This document shows, piece after piece, positions 47,852-56,893 of a stretch of 64,000 nucleotides of DNA. A model generated the notes under the pieces. It was not told where the DNA came from. It worked only from the letters and a program-made list of their open reading frames with translations, and made no database searches. The position numbers and the translations under genes are program-made. Origin of the DNA: Pseudoalteromonas shioyasakiensis. GTDB lineage: Bacteria; Pseudomonadota; Gammaproteobacteria; Enterobacterales; Alteromonadaceae. Positions within the stretch are counted from its first letter, which is position 1; the number at the start of each line of letters is the position of its first letter. The DNA is taken from contig CP058414.1 in assembly GCA_013391845.1 (NCBI GenBank), positions 1,412,501-1,476,500 on the forward strand, given 5' to 3'.

Positions 47852-49003
47852 TCAGCGATTAACAGCCAATTGCTTTGTTTGCATTAGTACATCCATAAAG
47901 CGGCGCTGCCAAATAGCCTTAAAGGCTTTGTTAAATAGGAATAAAAATATTAGCGGCATTAGCAACAGCTTTAAAATCAGCAGTGACAAGATATTCAAAA
48001 AGTCGATAAATAAGTCTTCGACGGCAGCCACCATGTTGCTAATGCCAGAGGTAACGGTATCAATAATTTTACTCACCTGTGACGATTGGTTTTGATTGAG
48101 TGATGCGTTAAGGTTTTCTAGTTGCTCGTTTAAGGCGTCTTTGTCTAGGTTAAGCGCTCTTTGTTGCGCGAGTACAGCATTAAATTGCTTTGTTAATTGC
48201 TGCTTTTTATCAAGTAGTGGCTTGGCTTGTTCAAGCTCAGTAAAAGTGAGTCTTTCAGACAAGCTGCGGGTTGCTTGAATCGCTTCTATTTGTGTTTCGA
48301 TCTCTGCCAAATCACCTTTGAGCTCTGTGGCTCGCTGGTGGTTTTTAATTTGCTGTTCATTTAATAGCGATAACTTGTCGAAGATAGTTTGTTTTTCACT
48401 ATCGACCTCAGCTTTTAGCTTAGCCGATAGGGCAGAGGCATTATTTGCACTGCTATTAACAGTCTCTACTTTTTCGCTCACAATTTCACTTTGCTGGTTT
48501 ATTTGCTCATCTAAGAATATCTGGCTAACGAGGCCTGTTGTAAGCACCACCGCAGGTACTAAAAAGCGAATTAAAATCAAGCTTGCCATAATCTTATGAC
48601 GTACGTTAGGCAAATAATTACGCCATTCACAAATAAAGTAAGCGACAACTGAAACTGTAAATACACCGCTAAAAATAACTCCAGAAGAAATGGTGTATAA
48701 AATGCGCTGTAAGAATAACGAGCCTATCGCAAGGCGCATGGCATCCGACATGTATTCTGCTAAGTCATTTACTGGGTCAAGAAGCTGTGCAGGTTGAATA
48801 CTGGCAATACCAATGCCCACTTCGGCTGATTGCAACAGCGATATAGCAGCATTGACTGTTCGAGATGAAGCATAGACAAGTGTTGATTGCACAAGGGCGC
48901 TGTCGATAAAGCGCATGATGAAATGGTTATAATGCTCTAGCCAACAAAAAAGTAGCAGTATTGAAAGAGATAAATACTTGATAAGATGTTGCTTAGTTAG
49001 CAT
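47852..49003 (-). CDS. Membrane protein with central coiled coil (unknown)
   Basis: A 383-residue protein. About three hydrophobic segments lie in the first 170 residues, then a long heptad-rich helix (about 175-310; KLKAEVDSEKQTIFDKLSLL, QLEN-type repeats), then a hydrophobic C-terminal pair (LFIDFLNILSLLILKLLLMP, LIFLFLFNKAF). I do not recognise a family. The shape suggests a membrane-anchored scaffold or a periplasmic helical hairpin. It is divergent from the MarR-type gene across 128 bases and may be under its control. Confidence 0.7.
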   Translation of the reverse strand: MLTKQHLIKYLSLSILLLFCWLEHYNHFIMRFIDSALVQSTLVYASSRTVNAAISLLQSAEVGIGIASIQPAQLLDPVNDLAEYMSDAMRLAIGSLFLQRILYTISSGVIFSGVFTVSVVAYFICEWRNYLPNVRHKIMASLILIRFLVPAVVLTTGLVSQIFLDEQINQQSEIVSEKVETVNSSANNASALSAKLKAEVDSEKQTIFDKLSLLNEQQIKNHQRATELKGDLAEIETQIEAIQATRSLSERLTFTELEQAKPLLDKKQQLTKQFNAVLAQQRALNLDKDALNEQLENLNASLNQNQSSQVSKIIDTVTSGISNMVAAVEDLFIDFLNILSLLILKLLLMPLIFLFLFNKAFKAIWQRRFMDVLMQTKQLAVNR

Positions 49004-49060
49004 AACGCCCCCCGACAGTTTTTACGCTTACTCACGCTACACTATTCATAGTCGTAGAAG

Positions 49061-49076
49061 CAATCTAATAGGATTG
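49061..49076. promoter_or_regulatory. Candidate MarR-type operator
   Basis: CAATC-TAATAG-GATTG, a 16-base dyad in the divergent region. A wider dyad ATTCATAG/CTATGAAT (49044-49051 and 49099-49106) flanks it. Both are speculative. Confidence 0.3.
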
Positions 49077-49131
49077 AATTATTTTGCCGCTTAACTGTCT
49101 ATGAATTGCTATTAATCGTTTTAGAGGAAAT

Positions 49132-49596
49132 ATGAAAGAACCTGCATCAATTGGTCAGTGCTGTATTGAAGATTTAGATCCCGTGCAAGACTTAGGTCGC
49201 TTAGTCTCTTATTTACGTTCAAACCTCGTTACTCACCTTGATGATGCTTTAGAGGATAAAGAGCTAACGTCGGCCCAATATATTGTGGTTGTGCTACTTG
49301 CGCGTGGTAAGGTAAATACCTTGGCTGAGCTTTGTGAGCACATGATGTATGACCGTGGCGCTATGAGTCGGTTACTTTCTCGTTTAGAAGACAAGGGCTT
49401 GGTTGCTAAAAAGCAGTCAGTTGAAGATCGCCGTTCAACTCTTTTATGCCTCACAAAAAAGGGCCAACAACTCTATCCTGAAATTTTACCAACCGTAAAT
49501 GATATCTATCGCAAAGCACTTACAGGCTTCTCTGATGATGAGCAAAAGCAACTCGCAAGCTTGCTGTTTAGAGCAATTCATAATTTAAAAGCATAA
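49132..49596 (+). CDS. MarR-family transcriptional regulator
   Basis: A 154-residue winged-helix regulator: TSAQYIVVVLLARGKVNTLA, recognition helix region DRGAMSRLLSRLEDKGLV, and wing SVEDRRSTLLCLTKKG. A four-residue CCIE patch near the N-terminus could be redox-sensitive, but this is not established. It is divergent from the coiled-coil membrane gene, its most likely target. Confidence 0.9.
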   Translation: MKEPASIGQCCIEDLDPVQDLGRLVSYLRSNLVTHLDDALEDKELTSAQYIVVVLLARGKVNTLAELCEHMMYDRGAMSRLLSRLEDKGLVAKKQSVEDRRSTLLCLTKKGQQLYPEILPTVNDIYRKALTGFSDDEQKQLASLLFRAIHNLKA

Positions 49597-49682
49597 ATTT
49601 CTCTAAGCGGTACATTGTCGCTGTTAGAGCATTTTGATAATATAGTTGCCTAGGCATTTAATTTTAACAAGTCCGGGTTGTT

Positions 49683-50432
49683 ATGTTTGAATCATCTTTG
49701 CTCGCGCAGCTTCACGCGCAATTTCCAGCTCATCAATTTAGCCCAGAAGGTTTGTCGGTTGTTCATACAGGCCGCTTTGCTAATGCCATTGTTTATCGTT
49801 ACAAAGATGCGAAATTTGATTTAATTATTAAAGACTTTCAGCACAGCCCATGGTGGGTGAGAAAAACTATCGCGCCGCTTTTTATCAATCAGGAGTACAA
49901 GGGGCTGGCACGCCTGCAAGACGTAGACGGAGTGGTCGATAACTTTTGTCGTTTGTCATCTATTGCCATTGTTTACGATTTTATAGAAGGCACGCCACTT
50001 CGCCAGCTTGCCTTGCAACAGCAGCACTTACCGAGTGATTTCTTTAAAGAGTTTGAGCGTTTAGTTGCAAAAATGCACCGCCGCGGCGTGGTGCATCTGG
50101 ATTTACGTAATTTGGGAAATGTGATTTGTTCAAAAGACGGTAAGCCTTACATCATTGATTTTCAGTCAGCGATTCGCTTTGCACGCTTTCCGCGCTGGTT
50201 ACAGCGTTTTATGCGTGGTGCTGATATGAGTGGGGTTTATAAAGCGTGGCAGAAGTTAGCCAATGATTCATTACCACAAACGAAGGCTGATTATTTACAC
50301 GACTTTAATCATGTTCGTAAGCGTTGGATTTTTAAAGGTTATCCCATACAACGCGCCTACTTATGGTGTAGTGGGGCAGTGACTCAGATACTCAACTCTG
50401 ACTTTATTCGCAGTATATTAGATAGATTATAA
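49683..50432 (+). CDS. Protein-kinase-fold protein (lipopolysaccharide-kinase-like)
   Basis: A 249-residue protein with kinase landmarks: a lysine in FDLIIKDFQHS, catalytic loop GVVHLDLRNLGNVI (HxDLxxxN) and metal-binding YIIDFQSAIRF (DFx). The small size and context-free placement resemble WaaP/Kdo-kinase-like or RIO-like proteins of cell-envelope pathways. It starts with ATG at 49683 with no strong ribosome site. It follows the MarR-type gene by 86 bases and could share its transcript. Confidence 0.7.
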   Translation: MFESSLLAQLHAQFPAHQFSPEGLSVVHTGRFANAIVYRYKDAKFDLIIKDFQHSPWWVRKTIAPLFINQEYKGLARLQDVDGVVDNFCRLSSIAIVYDFIEGTPLRQLALQQQHLPSDFFKEFERLVAKMHRRGVVHLDLRNLGNVICSKDGKPYIIDFQSAIRFARFPRWLQRFMRGADMSGVYKAWQKLANDSLPQTKADYLHDFNHVRKRWIFKGYPIQRAYLWCSGAVTQILNSDFIRSILDRL

Positions 50433-50453
50433 AAAGCGCGCTTGCACGCGCTT
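50431..50453 (-). terminator. Terminator of the arabinanase gene
   Basis: AAGCGCG/CGCGCTT with a 6-base loop, followed on the minus strand by TTTTT. It overlaps the end of the convergent kinase-fold gene. Confidence 0.75.
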
Positions 50454-50464
50454 AATGGGGAGAA

Positions 50465-51877
50465 CTAGTATTTAGGCCAGCCATTAGCATCCCAATTAAG
50501 GGTGCTTATGAGCAATTTTGGCGTGCCATTATCACCTGCATCATAGGCATGACGAACAATCACATCGGTATTTAAAATGTCTTGTCCTCCTGGGCCTACC
50601 CATTGGCTATTACCCGCATCAAGAATGCTGCCGCCGCTGGCTAACATGTTGATGCCATTTTTATCTAGATATGGACCACGAATGTCAGTAGAGCGACCGT
50701 AAGCAATGCGGTATGTACTATTGGTACCATCACAGCATTTGCCAACCGAAACAAACAAATAGTAGTAGCCCTGGCGATACACTATGGTAGGTGCTTCGAT
50801 CCCACCTGAGCGACTAGCTAACGAATAGATTTGGCCAAATGGTTTCATGGTCATCGGGTTAATACGTGTGAGTTTAATGCCCGAATTCCATGAGCCAAAG
50901 GCAAGCCATGGTGCACCATCTTTTGCCACTACAAGATCTGGGTCGATGGCGTTGTAATTATTGCTATTGGTGGTATTGATTACTAAACCATCATCACGCC
51001 AATCACCTGTTGCCACACTACTTGCAGAAGTAAGGCCAATAGCACTAACACGTGAACCAAAGGTCGAAATAGAATAATAAAGCCAGCTGCGGCCATTGTA
51101 GCTTTTTAATTCAGGCGCCCAGACATCAATTCCATCATGATCTGGCACGTAGTTACTCCACCAGCTTAAACCATTTGAGAAAATCGGTTGCGCATCATTC
51201 CAATCTACACCGTTGCTTGAATACTTACCGTAGATACCTGGGCCCGTTTGAAAAACCCACCAGGTGCCATTTTCATAGCCAAGGGTTGGATCGTGGGTGA
51301 CTAAATTACCTGTAAGTGGCCAGTGATCTGCAGTGCCATTTGTCGTTGATGGATCAAATGGTGTTGATTCAACATTAGCAAGCTTGGTTAGTTGCCATTG
51401 CTGCGCATCGCTGCCGTTGTAGCTCCACTGGCTAATATTCGCTCCATCGTTGCCATCAAAAGCATATAAGTCGAGTGCTTTACCACTGTGTTCATTTATG
51501 AAGCTGTAGTAGCCGCTACCTTCATCATTAATTTGCCAATGTTGACTGGCAAGATTAGCGTATTCATATTGCACAACATTGCCACCATCGGCAGTTGAGA
51601 AGTCAAACACTTCGAGGGCTTTACCACTATTTAGATTAATAACCGAATAGTTGCTGCCACCTATGTTGGTAATTAACCAGCGCTGAGTATCGTGATTAGT
51701 GTTAGCCCATTGACTGACATTCGCACCATCATTGGTTTGTGCGCTGGCAACTTCAACAAACTTAGCACTGTACTTTGATTTAATCGTGTATACGCCATTA
51801 TCAATCGCATAGGCACAGGGAAGTATCAGTGTTGATGCAAAGCTAAGCGCAGCGAGCGCTTTTTTTGAAAGTATCAT
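50465..51877 (-). CDS. Secreted CBM13-GH43 endo-arabinanase-like enzyme
   Basis: A 470-residue exported glycoside hydrolase. After a signal peptide (ending ILPCAYA) comes a ricin-type lectin domain (about residues 25-165) with three Q-x-W repeats (QRWLI, QHWQI, QQWQL), then a five-bladed GH43 domain. The catalytic acids are visible in THDPTLGYENG (Asp), NAIDPDLVV (Asp) and GGIEAPTIVY (Glu), the pattern of endo-alpha-1,5-L-arabinanases. It suggests use of algal or plant arabinan. No sugar transporter or SusCD-like pair is adjacent. Confidence 0.9.
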   Translation of the reverse strand: MILSKKALAALSFASTLILPCAYAIDNGVYTIKSKYSAKFVEVASAQTNDGANVSQWANTNHDTQRWLITNIGGSNYSVINLNSGKALEVFDFSTADGGNVVQYEYANLASQHWQINDEGSGYYSFINEHSGKALDLYAFDGNDGANISQWSYNGSDAQQWQLTKLANVESTPFDPSTTNGTADHWPLTGNLVTHDPTLGYENGTWWVFQTGPGIYGKYSSNGVDWNDAQPIFSNGLSWWSNYVPDHDGIDVWAPELKSYNGRSWLYYSISTFGSRVSAIGLTSASSVATGDWRDDGLVINTTNSNNYNAIDPDLVVAKDGAPWLAFGSWNSGIKLTRINPMTMKPFGQIYSLASRSGGIEAPTIVYRQGYYYLFVSVGKCCDGTNSTYRIAYGRSTDIRGPYLDKNGINMLASGGSILDAGNSQWVGPGGQDILNTDVIVRHAYDAGDNGTPKLLISTLNWDANGWPKY

Positions 51878-52093
51878 TGTGTCTCCAAATCATTGTTATT
51901 GAGCTTTCCTTGTGTGTTCTGCTCCTTGGATGAGTTTTGATCAACACCAATCAATTAATAGCAGTGGTGCAGATTAAAACTATTTATAATACTTTATTAT
52001 ATTATTACCTTTGTAAAGGTTTTAGTGGGAATAATTAACAAAAAATTTACTTTCAACTGTTTTAGAGGGGGCGAAAGTGTTTTAAAGAGATAC

Positions 52094-52120
52094 AAAAAAA
52101 CCACTCAGTGAGTGGCTTTT
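52094..52120 (-). terminator. Terminator of the PepSY operon
   Basis: CCACTC/GAGTGG with a 3-base loop, followed on the minus strand by a run of seven T, 7 bases past the stop codon. Confidence 0.8.
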
Positions 52121-52126
52121 CGGATG

Positions 52127-52597
52127 TTATTGAGTAATAAACTGACTGGGAATATCCCATTTCAGGGTATGTAGTTGACCTTGCCAAGTTTGAATGGTGA
52201 TCCATAGTTTATCGTCTGCTGAGATGGTTTTTGGGGCAATAGCATGGGCATGCTGACCATGATTTGTACCATGCATTATGCCTTCTTCATCTTTGGCAAA
52301 CTCAGTCAGTGACAAAGGCGCTTTACCAATATTTAGGTAAGCCTGGCGGATATTGCTGATGTCACCTTGATTAAAAGCAATAAAAAAATCTTTTACGTAT
52401 TCATTGTGGTGTGAGTAAGGAGCATCTTCATTGAGCGGCATCGGCGCGATTTTAAATTCACCCGCTTGTTGCTCTTGCCAAAGAGCAGGAAACTGGGGAT
52501 TTAATGATTGATAAATAAACCATACAGGCAAAGCTAGTATTACAGCATGCAAAATGTACTTTTTACGTTGCCACCAAGTTGCTTGTAAACGAGCCAT
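52127..52597 (-). CDS. Hypothetical membrane-anchored partner of the PepSY protein
   Basis: A 156-residue protein with one N-terminal helix (YILHAVILALPVWFIYQSL) and a periplasmic domain containing a His-rich patch (GTNHGQHAHA), possibly metal-binding. The ATG overlaps the stop codon of the PepSY gene by one base, so both are cotranslated. No family is recognised. The Fur-box promoter upstream of its partner suggests a role in iron acquisition. Confidence 0.7.
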   Translation of the reverse strand: MARLQATWWQRKKYILHAVILALPVWFIYQSLNPQFPALWQEQQAGEFKIAPMPLNEDAPYSHHNEYVKDFFIAFNQGDISNIRQAYLNIGKAPLSLTEFAKDEEGIMHGTNHGQHAHAIAPKTISADDKLWITIQTWQGQLHTLKWDIPSQFITQ

Positions 52598-53739
52598 TAG
52601 TTTGCCTCCTGAACATTATTTACTGGCGCAGCTTGGCGCGCTTTTACCGATTTGCTATTAACTAATTTAGCGGCATACATCATAAAACCTGTGATTGACA
52701 TTCCACTTAAAATTAAACCAAAAATAAACCAAATAACTTTTGTCCAAAGACCGCCAATACTACCGTAATGCAGTGGATCGGCGATATGCGACAGGGTTTG
52801 TAAAGCGTTCATCGTCTCAGGGCTTTTGCTTACTGCAATTTCACCAGTCCATGGATTGACTGATGTTGAGTAGGCGTAGTTATCATAGAAAATAGTATCG
52901 CCACTTCCCATGATGTTAAACATGCCACGGTTATGCTCAGGGAGCATCACATAGCTTGCTTTGAAATCTGGGTATTTCTCTTTGGTAATCGCTAATGCCG
53001 CTTTTAAGTCTGTAGGCGGTGTTTGTTTATCTGCAGGTAAGGCTGACACAGCCACTAGCGGTGCGTGCTCTTCTATGTCTATTTCGTTATGCCACATGAT
53101 GGCTTGTACTAAATACCACAGTCCAGTTAAAGCCATCACAGCCATAAACCAAATTGACCAAACGCCACTTAGGGTATGTAAATCTTTTAGAAAGGTTTTT
53201 TTACCTTGGTTAAAACGTAGTTTTGGCTGACTAAATGCACGCCAAAAGTTTTTATAAATCACTAAGCCTGTTACTAGCGCACCTAAAATGACAAAAGCCA
53301 TGGCGCTGACTAGGTAGTAACCTACGCTGTAACCTTCTTGCCAAGGGAAGAATAGCCAGCCGTGTAGGGTACGCATAAATTCAATAAAAGAGATCGTGTC
53401 ATTAACCGCTTGTACTTCGCCTGTATATTGATTGACGTAGGCCACAGCATAAGGTTTGTCAGTATCGGTGAAAATAACAGCATTCACCAGATAAGGCTCA
53501 TAAGTGAGAACACTCATCACATCAGCTGTAGGGTAGGCTTTTTCAACGCTACTAATAACTTGATCAACACCTAGTGCTGGTAAGTCATTTGGGTTGTTTG
53601 CACGTGCTTCACTGTTAGTGAGCCAAGTAAGCTCATGGCTTATCACAGACACAGTACCTGTGATACAGATAAAGCAAAATAGCACCCACAAAGGGAGCGA
53701 AAACCAACCATGTAGTTGGAACCAAAGACGTTTACTCAT
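52597..53739 (-). CDS. PepSY-associated membrane protein, likely iron-siderophore reductase
   Basis: A 380-residue protein with four to five membrane helices and PepSY-type periplasmic segments: LHGWFSLPLWVLFCFICITG, FMRTLHGWLFFPW, KDLHTLSGVWSIWFMAVMAL and LQTLSHIADPLHYG. Conserved membrane histidines could hold heme. Such proteins reduce ferric siderophores or accompany TonB receptors in marine bacteria. A Fur box lies 26 bases before the start, consistent with iron repression. Confidence 0.85.
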   Translation of the reverse strand: MSKRLWFQLHGWFSLPLWVLFCFICITGTVSVISHELTWLTNSEARANNPNDLPALGVDQVISSVEKAYPTADVMSVLTYEPYLVNAVIFTDTDKPYAVAYVNQYTGEVQAVNDTISFIEFMRTLHGWLFFPWQEGYSVGYYLVSAMAFVILGALVTGLVIYKNFWRAFSQPKLRFNQGKKTFLKDLHTLSGVWSIWFMAVMALTGLWYLVQAIMWHNEIDIEEHAPLVAVSALPADKQTPPTDLKAALAITKEKYPDFKASYVMLPEHNRGMFNIMGSGDTIFYDNYAYSTSVNPWTGEIAVSKSPETMNALQTLSHIADPLHYGSIGGLWTKVIWFIFGLILSGMSITGFMMYAAKLVNSKSVKARQAAPVNNVQEAN

Positions 53740-53764
53740 GGTAAAAATAGCTCGACGTTAATTG

Positions 53765-53784
53765 ATGATAGTAATTGTTATCAT
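53765..53784. promoter_or_regulatory. Fur box upstream of the PepSY operon
   Basis: ATGATAGTAATTGTTATCAT has perfect ATGATA/TATCAT arms and matches the GATAATnATTATC-type Fur consensus closely. Confidence 0.8.
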
Positions 53785-53837
53785 TTAAATTGTACTACAA
53801 TGTTTTAAACAAACACAATCACTGTCGTCGAACTAGT

Positions 53838-53861
53838 AAAAAGGCTATTAAGCGCCTTTTT
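53838..53861 (-). terminator. Terminator of mscS
   Basis: AAAAAGGC/GCCTTTTT around an 8-base loop, overlapping the mscS stop codon; the minus strand continues with T residues. Confidence 0.75.
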
Positions 53862-54687
53862 CGGAATTTTGATTCAGGGTAACAATCCGTTGTGGGAAAG
53901 GAATTTCGATATCCGCCCCCTGAATTGCTTTAAATACATTGCGGTTAACCGCTAATTTAGTCTCTATAATTTTGGTGGTTGGCACCCAAAAGCGATAGCT
54001 CAAGGTAACACCGCTTTGTGCAAAGCGCTCAATACCTACTTGTGCGTGAGGAGAGTCACTAACTAGCTCATGATCGTTTAAGACTTTTTCGATAAGCTCA
54101 ATAGCTAGGTCAGCATTTGCATCATAAGCTATGTCTATTTCGCCTTTGACTAGTGAATAGCTAAACGAGTTATGTAAAATCTCGCCAACAATATGTTTGT
54201 TAGGAATGGTGATTTCGACTTTTTCTTCGTTAATAAGAATCGTGTGGCCAAGCTCAATGGTTTTAACTTGTCCGCTTACTCCTTTCACTTCGATAGTATC
54301 GCCAACGACAAATGGCCTTGTTGCAATGATCGCAAGACCAGCGCCGTAGTTTGAGAGCATGCCTTGCATTGCTAAACCTGCACCTAATGATGCGGCACCA
54401 ATCGCTGCCACAAAAGGCGTGACGCTAATGCCTATTTTACCAAGGGCAATAACTAAGAACATGATGATCAGCAATACTTTTATGACATTACTGACAAAGT
54501 TGGTGAGGGTGATATCGATATTATGACGCTGCATGAGGCCAGCCACCATATTCGATACTTTTTGCGCAATCCATAAGCCAAAAAATAGAATTAAGATGGC
54601 ACCTACAATTTGCATGCTATAGGTGACTAAATATTCCATTATCAGATTGTAGTATTTTTCGACTTGTTGTATTTCTGAGTCAATCAT
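53848..54687 (-). CDS. mscS: Small-conductance mechanosensitive channel MscS
   Basis: A 279-residue channel that opens under membrane tension to relieve osmotic stress. The pore helix pattern GAASLGAGLAMQGMLSNYGAG and the following beta domain RPFVVGDTIEVKGVSGQVK are diagnostic. AGGAAAA before ATG 54687 sets the start; a TTG 15 bases further lies inside the ribosome site. It follows lrgB on the same strand with a 33-base gap, so it may be cotranscribed with lrgAB. Confidence 0.95.
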   Translation of the reverse strand: MIDSEIQQVEKYYNLIMEYLVTYSMQIVGAILILFFGLWIAQKVSNMVAGLMQRHNIDITLTNFVSNVIKVLLIIMFLVIALGKIGISVTPFVAAIGAASLGAGLAMQGMLSNYGAGLAIIATRPFVVGDTIEVKGVSGQVKTIELGHTILINEEKVEITIPNKHIVGEILHNSFSYSLVKGEIDIAYDANADLAIELIEKVLNDHELVSDSPHAQVGIERFAQSGVTLSYRFWVPTTKIIETKLAVNRNVFKAIQGADIEIPFPQRIVTLNQNSEKGA

Positions 54688-54720
54688 GTGTTTTCCTAAC
54701 AAGGTTACTGCGAGCGTTGA

Positions 54721-55431
54721 CTATACCAGAATATGCTGAATAACAGGATAGAGTATTGGCACTATAATAGCGCTTAGTAGTGCGCTTAATGCCATAGCTA
54801 CAGAGGCAAAGGCGCCAGCTTTTGGCTGATCAGCAATCAATGACGCTGTACCAATGGCGTGACATGCAGTGCCAATGGCAACGCCTTTTGCTTGAGCGTT
54901 GCGAATATTTATCAGCGAGAAAATCAAATTACCAAAAATAGCCCCTAATACGCCAATAAAGATCACCATTGCTGCGGCCAAAGAGGGAATGCCCCCCAGT
55001 GATTCTGTCACTAATAAAGTGATCGGTGTCGTTACTGACAAGCTGGCAAGTGATGCACTTAACTGCGTGGGTGCGTCAAAAATATAGCATATTAGCGATG
55101 CTACCAGCGTCGCATTGAATACCCCTAAACTACAACTTATAAGAATTAATAGTAGGTTCTTTTTTACATGTATAAATTGCTGATAAAGCGGTAAAGCTAA
55201 AGCCACAATCGCAGGCTCAAGTAACCAACTTAAAATTTTACTGTGTTCGGCAAAAGGTGCATAAGGGAGTTTAAATATCACTAACAGCGCCGCAATTAAG
55301 ACAATTGCCCAGCACACAGGGTTGCTAAGTGCTTTAGGAATGGCATGGTGTGCTTTAGAGTTCAAAAAGCGTAACACTAAGAAAAGAGCAATAATAAAAG
55401 GAACGCTTAGCCACCATAAACTAACTGTCAT
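54721..55431 (-). CDS. lrgB: LrgB-family membrane protein
   Basis: A 236-residue protein with about seven helices and the family stretch VTTPITLLVTESLGGIPSLAA, then AIGTACHAIGTASL. LrgB works with LrgA in control of murein hydrolase activity or, in some bacteria, pyruvate and glycolate export. It overlaps lrgA by 11 bases; AAGGA inside lrgA serves the ATG at 55431. Confidence 0.92.
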   Translation of the reverse strand: MTVSLWWLSVPFIIALFLVLRFLNSKAHHAIPKALSNPVCWAIVLIAALLVIFKLPYAPFAEHSKILSWLLEPAIVALALPLYQQFIHVKKNLLLILISCSLGVFNATLVASLICYIFDAPTQLSASLASLSVTTPITLLVTESLGGIPSLAAAMVIFIGVLGAIFGNLIFSLINIRNAQAKGVAIGTACHAIGTASLIADQPKAGAFASVAMALSALLSAIIVPILYPVIQHILV

Positions 55432-55774
55432 TTTCACGTCCTTTAAAGTAAGCAATAACAGAGCCTATTAGTAAAACACTGGTCAGTGGCACTACAAAAA
55501 AAATAGTCAGTAATAAAGGCCAATTCTGTGTAATTAAACCTAGGTGCTCAATAATGCCAACCCCAGCTGGGATGAAAAATAACGGCATATAATTAAGTAA
55601 AGGGCTGGCTGTCGGTTTTAAGTGTTGTTCTTTCACTAGGCCCGTTAACAGTAATACAAGCAGTAACACCATACCTAGCAATGGGGCAGGGAAAGAGCTT
55701 TCAAGCAAAGCCGTCAAATATTTAGCAACGGCTAAACAGCCAAGAATAATGATACTACTGATGAGGTATTTCAT
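55421..55774 (-). CDS. lrgA: LrgA/CidA-family holin-like protein
   Basis: A 117-residue, four-helix protein with family motifs SFPAPLLGMVLLL and MPLFFIPAGVGI. It is the holin-like partner of LrgB. No LytSR or LysR regulator is next to it. Confidence 0.92.
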   Translation of the reverse strand: MKYLISSIIILGCLAVAKYLTALLESSFPAPLLGMVLLLVLLLTGLVKEQHLKPTASPLLNYMPLFFIPAGVGIIEHLGLITQNWPLLLTIFFVVPLTSVLLIGSVIAYFKGRENDS

Positions 55775-55843
55775 GAGTCAGGATGATTGCGAATAAAGTA
55801 CAACTACATCATACCCTTGTCAGTTGTACTATGCGACTTTAGC

Positions 55844-56635
55844 TTACCATGATTTTGCATTATTAAATTTGATGTCTTCAGCGCCTTTCGCCTTCGCAAT
55901 AGCCTTTTTGGTATTAGGGTTCATCAGTAAACGAATTTGACTCCATGTTTCTTTAGCGAGAATTTTGCGCTGCTGTGAGCGATAGCTTTGCTGAGTAATT
56001 CGTTTAATTGCAGCAAGGGTATCCGGCGAGCGGGCCATCAGTGTTTCGAGTACAGCGTCTGTTTGTTTATCAATGTCATCAGTTAGTTGCGTAACTAAGC
56101 CATATTCTTTTGCGTCTTCAGCCGAGATAGGGCCTGCATGACTTGCCAACCAAAGAGCTTGGTCGCGTTTCATCAAGCCAGCAAGTACCACGTTAGCCCC
56201 CATATCTGGGCAAAGGCCCCAACGCGCTTCCATTATGGCTAATTTGGCATTTTTATCGACGATGCGGTAATCAGCACCGAGTGCGATTTGCATGCCGCCA
56301 CCAAAGCAATGTCCGTTAATTTTAGCAATCACTGGAATACTTAAATCTTGCCAACCTAACACGACTTTCTGCGCTAGGTTTTGGTTTCCTGGTAACCATT
56401 TGAATAAGAGTTTGACGATATTACTCGGCTTTTTCATCACCGCAGCAACATCTAGCCCAGAGCAAAAGTGTCCACCTTCGCCAGATATAACGACAGCGCG
56501 TAAATTGCGATCGCGTTTAATTTTTTTTATTGCGTTTGAAAGCTCAACAAACATAGCAAAACTTAGTGCATTTTGTTTCTCGGGACGAACAAGGCTAACC
56601 CATGCGACTTGTTGTTTTATTTCTAGTTTTATCAT
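55844..56635 (-). CDS. Crotonase / enoyl-CoA hydratase family protein
   Basis: A 263-residue crotonase-fold enzyme. Oxyanion-hole segments are GGHFCSGLDVAAV and NGHCFGGGMQIALGAD; a glutamate in MEARWGLCPDMG lies where the first catalytic Glu of hydratases is found. The second glutamate position is less clear, so isomerase or another acyl-CoA activity remains possible. It has GGAG before its ATG and stands alone. Confidence 0.87.
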   Translation of the reverse strand: MIKLEIKQQVAWVSLVRPEKQNALSFAMFVELSNAIKKIKRDRNLRAVVISGEGGHFCSGLDVAAVMKKPSNIVKLLFKWLPGNQNLAQKVVLGWQDLSIPVIAKINGHCFGGGMQIALGADYRIVDKNAKLAIMEARWGLCPDMGANVVLAGLMKRDQALWLASHAGPISAEDAKEYGLVTQLTDDIDKQTDAVLETLMARSPDTLAAIKRITQQSYRSQQRKILAKETWSQIRLLMNPNTKKAIAKAKGAEDIKFNNAKSW

Positions 56636-56893
56636 GGTAACTCCTCTGACCTGTTTGCTAGAGCTTACGAGTTAATTACAACTAAGTAAAGAATTGCTGA
56701 TGTGTCGCAAGGAATCACTATATTTTCCAAAAATGGGTAACCTTGTCATATATTTAGTTACAAATTGATGTATATTTTTAAAACAAAGATGCTAGTTCAT
56801 AGCTAGTTTGGTTTTGTGAATAGTTAGATACTTTCACAAAATCCCATGACACGACTAGACTTAGCTTTAAGTCGCGCTACAAGGAGTAAAAAT

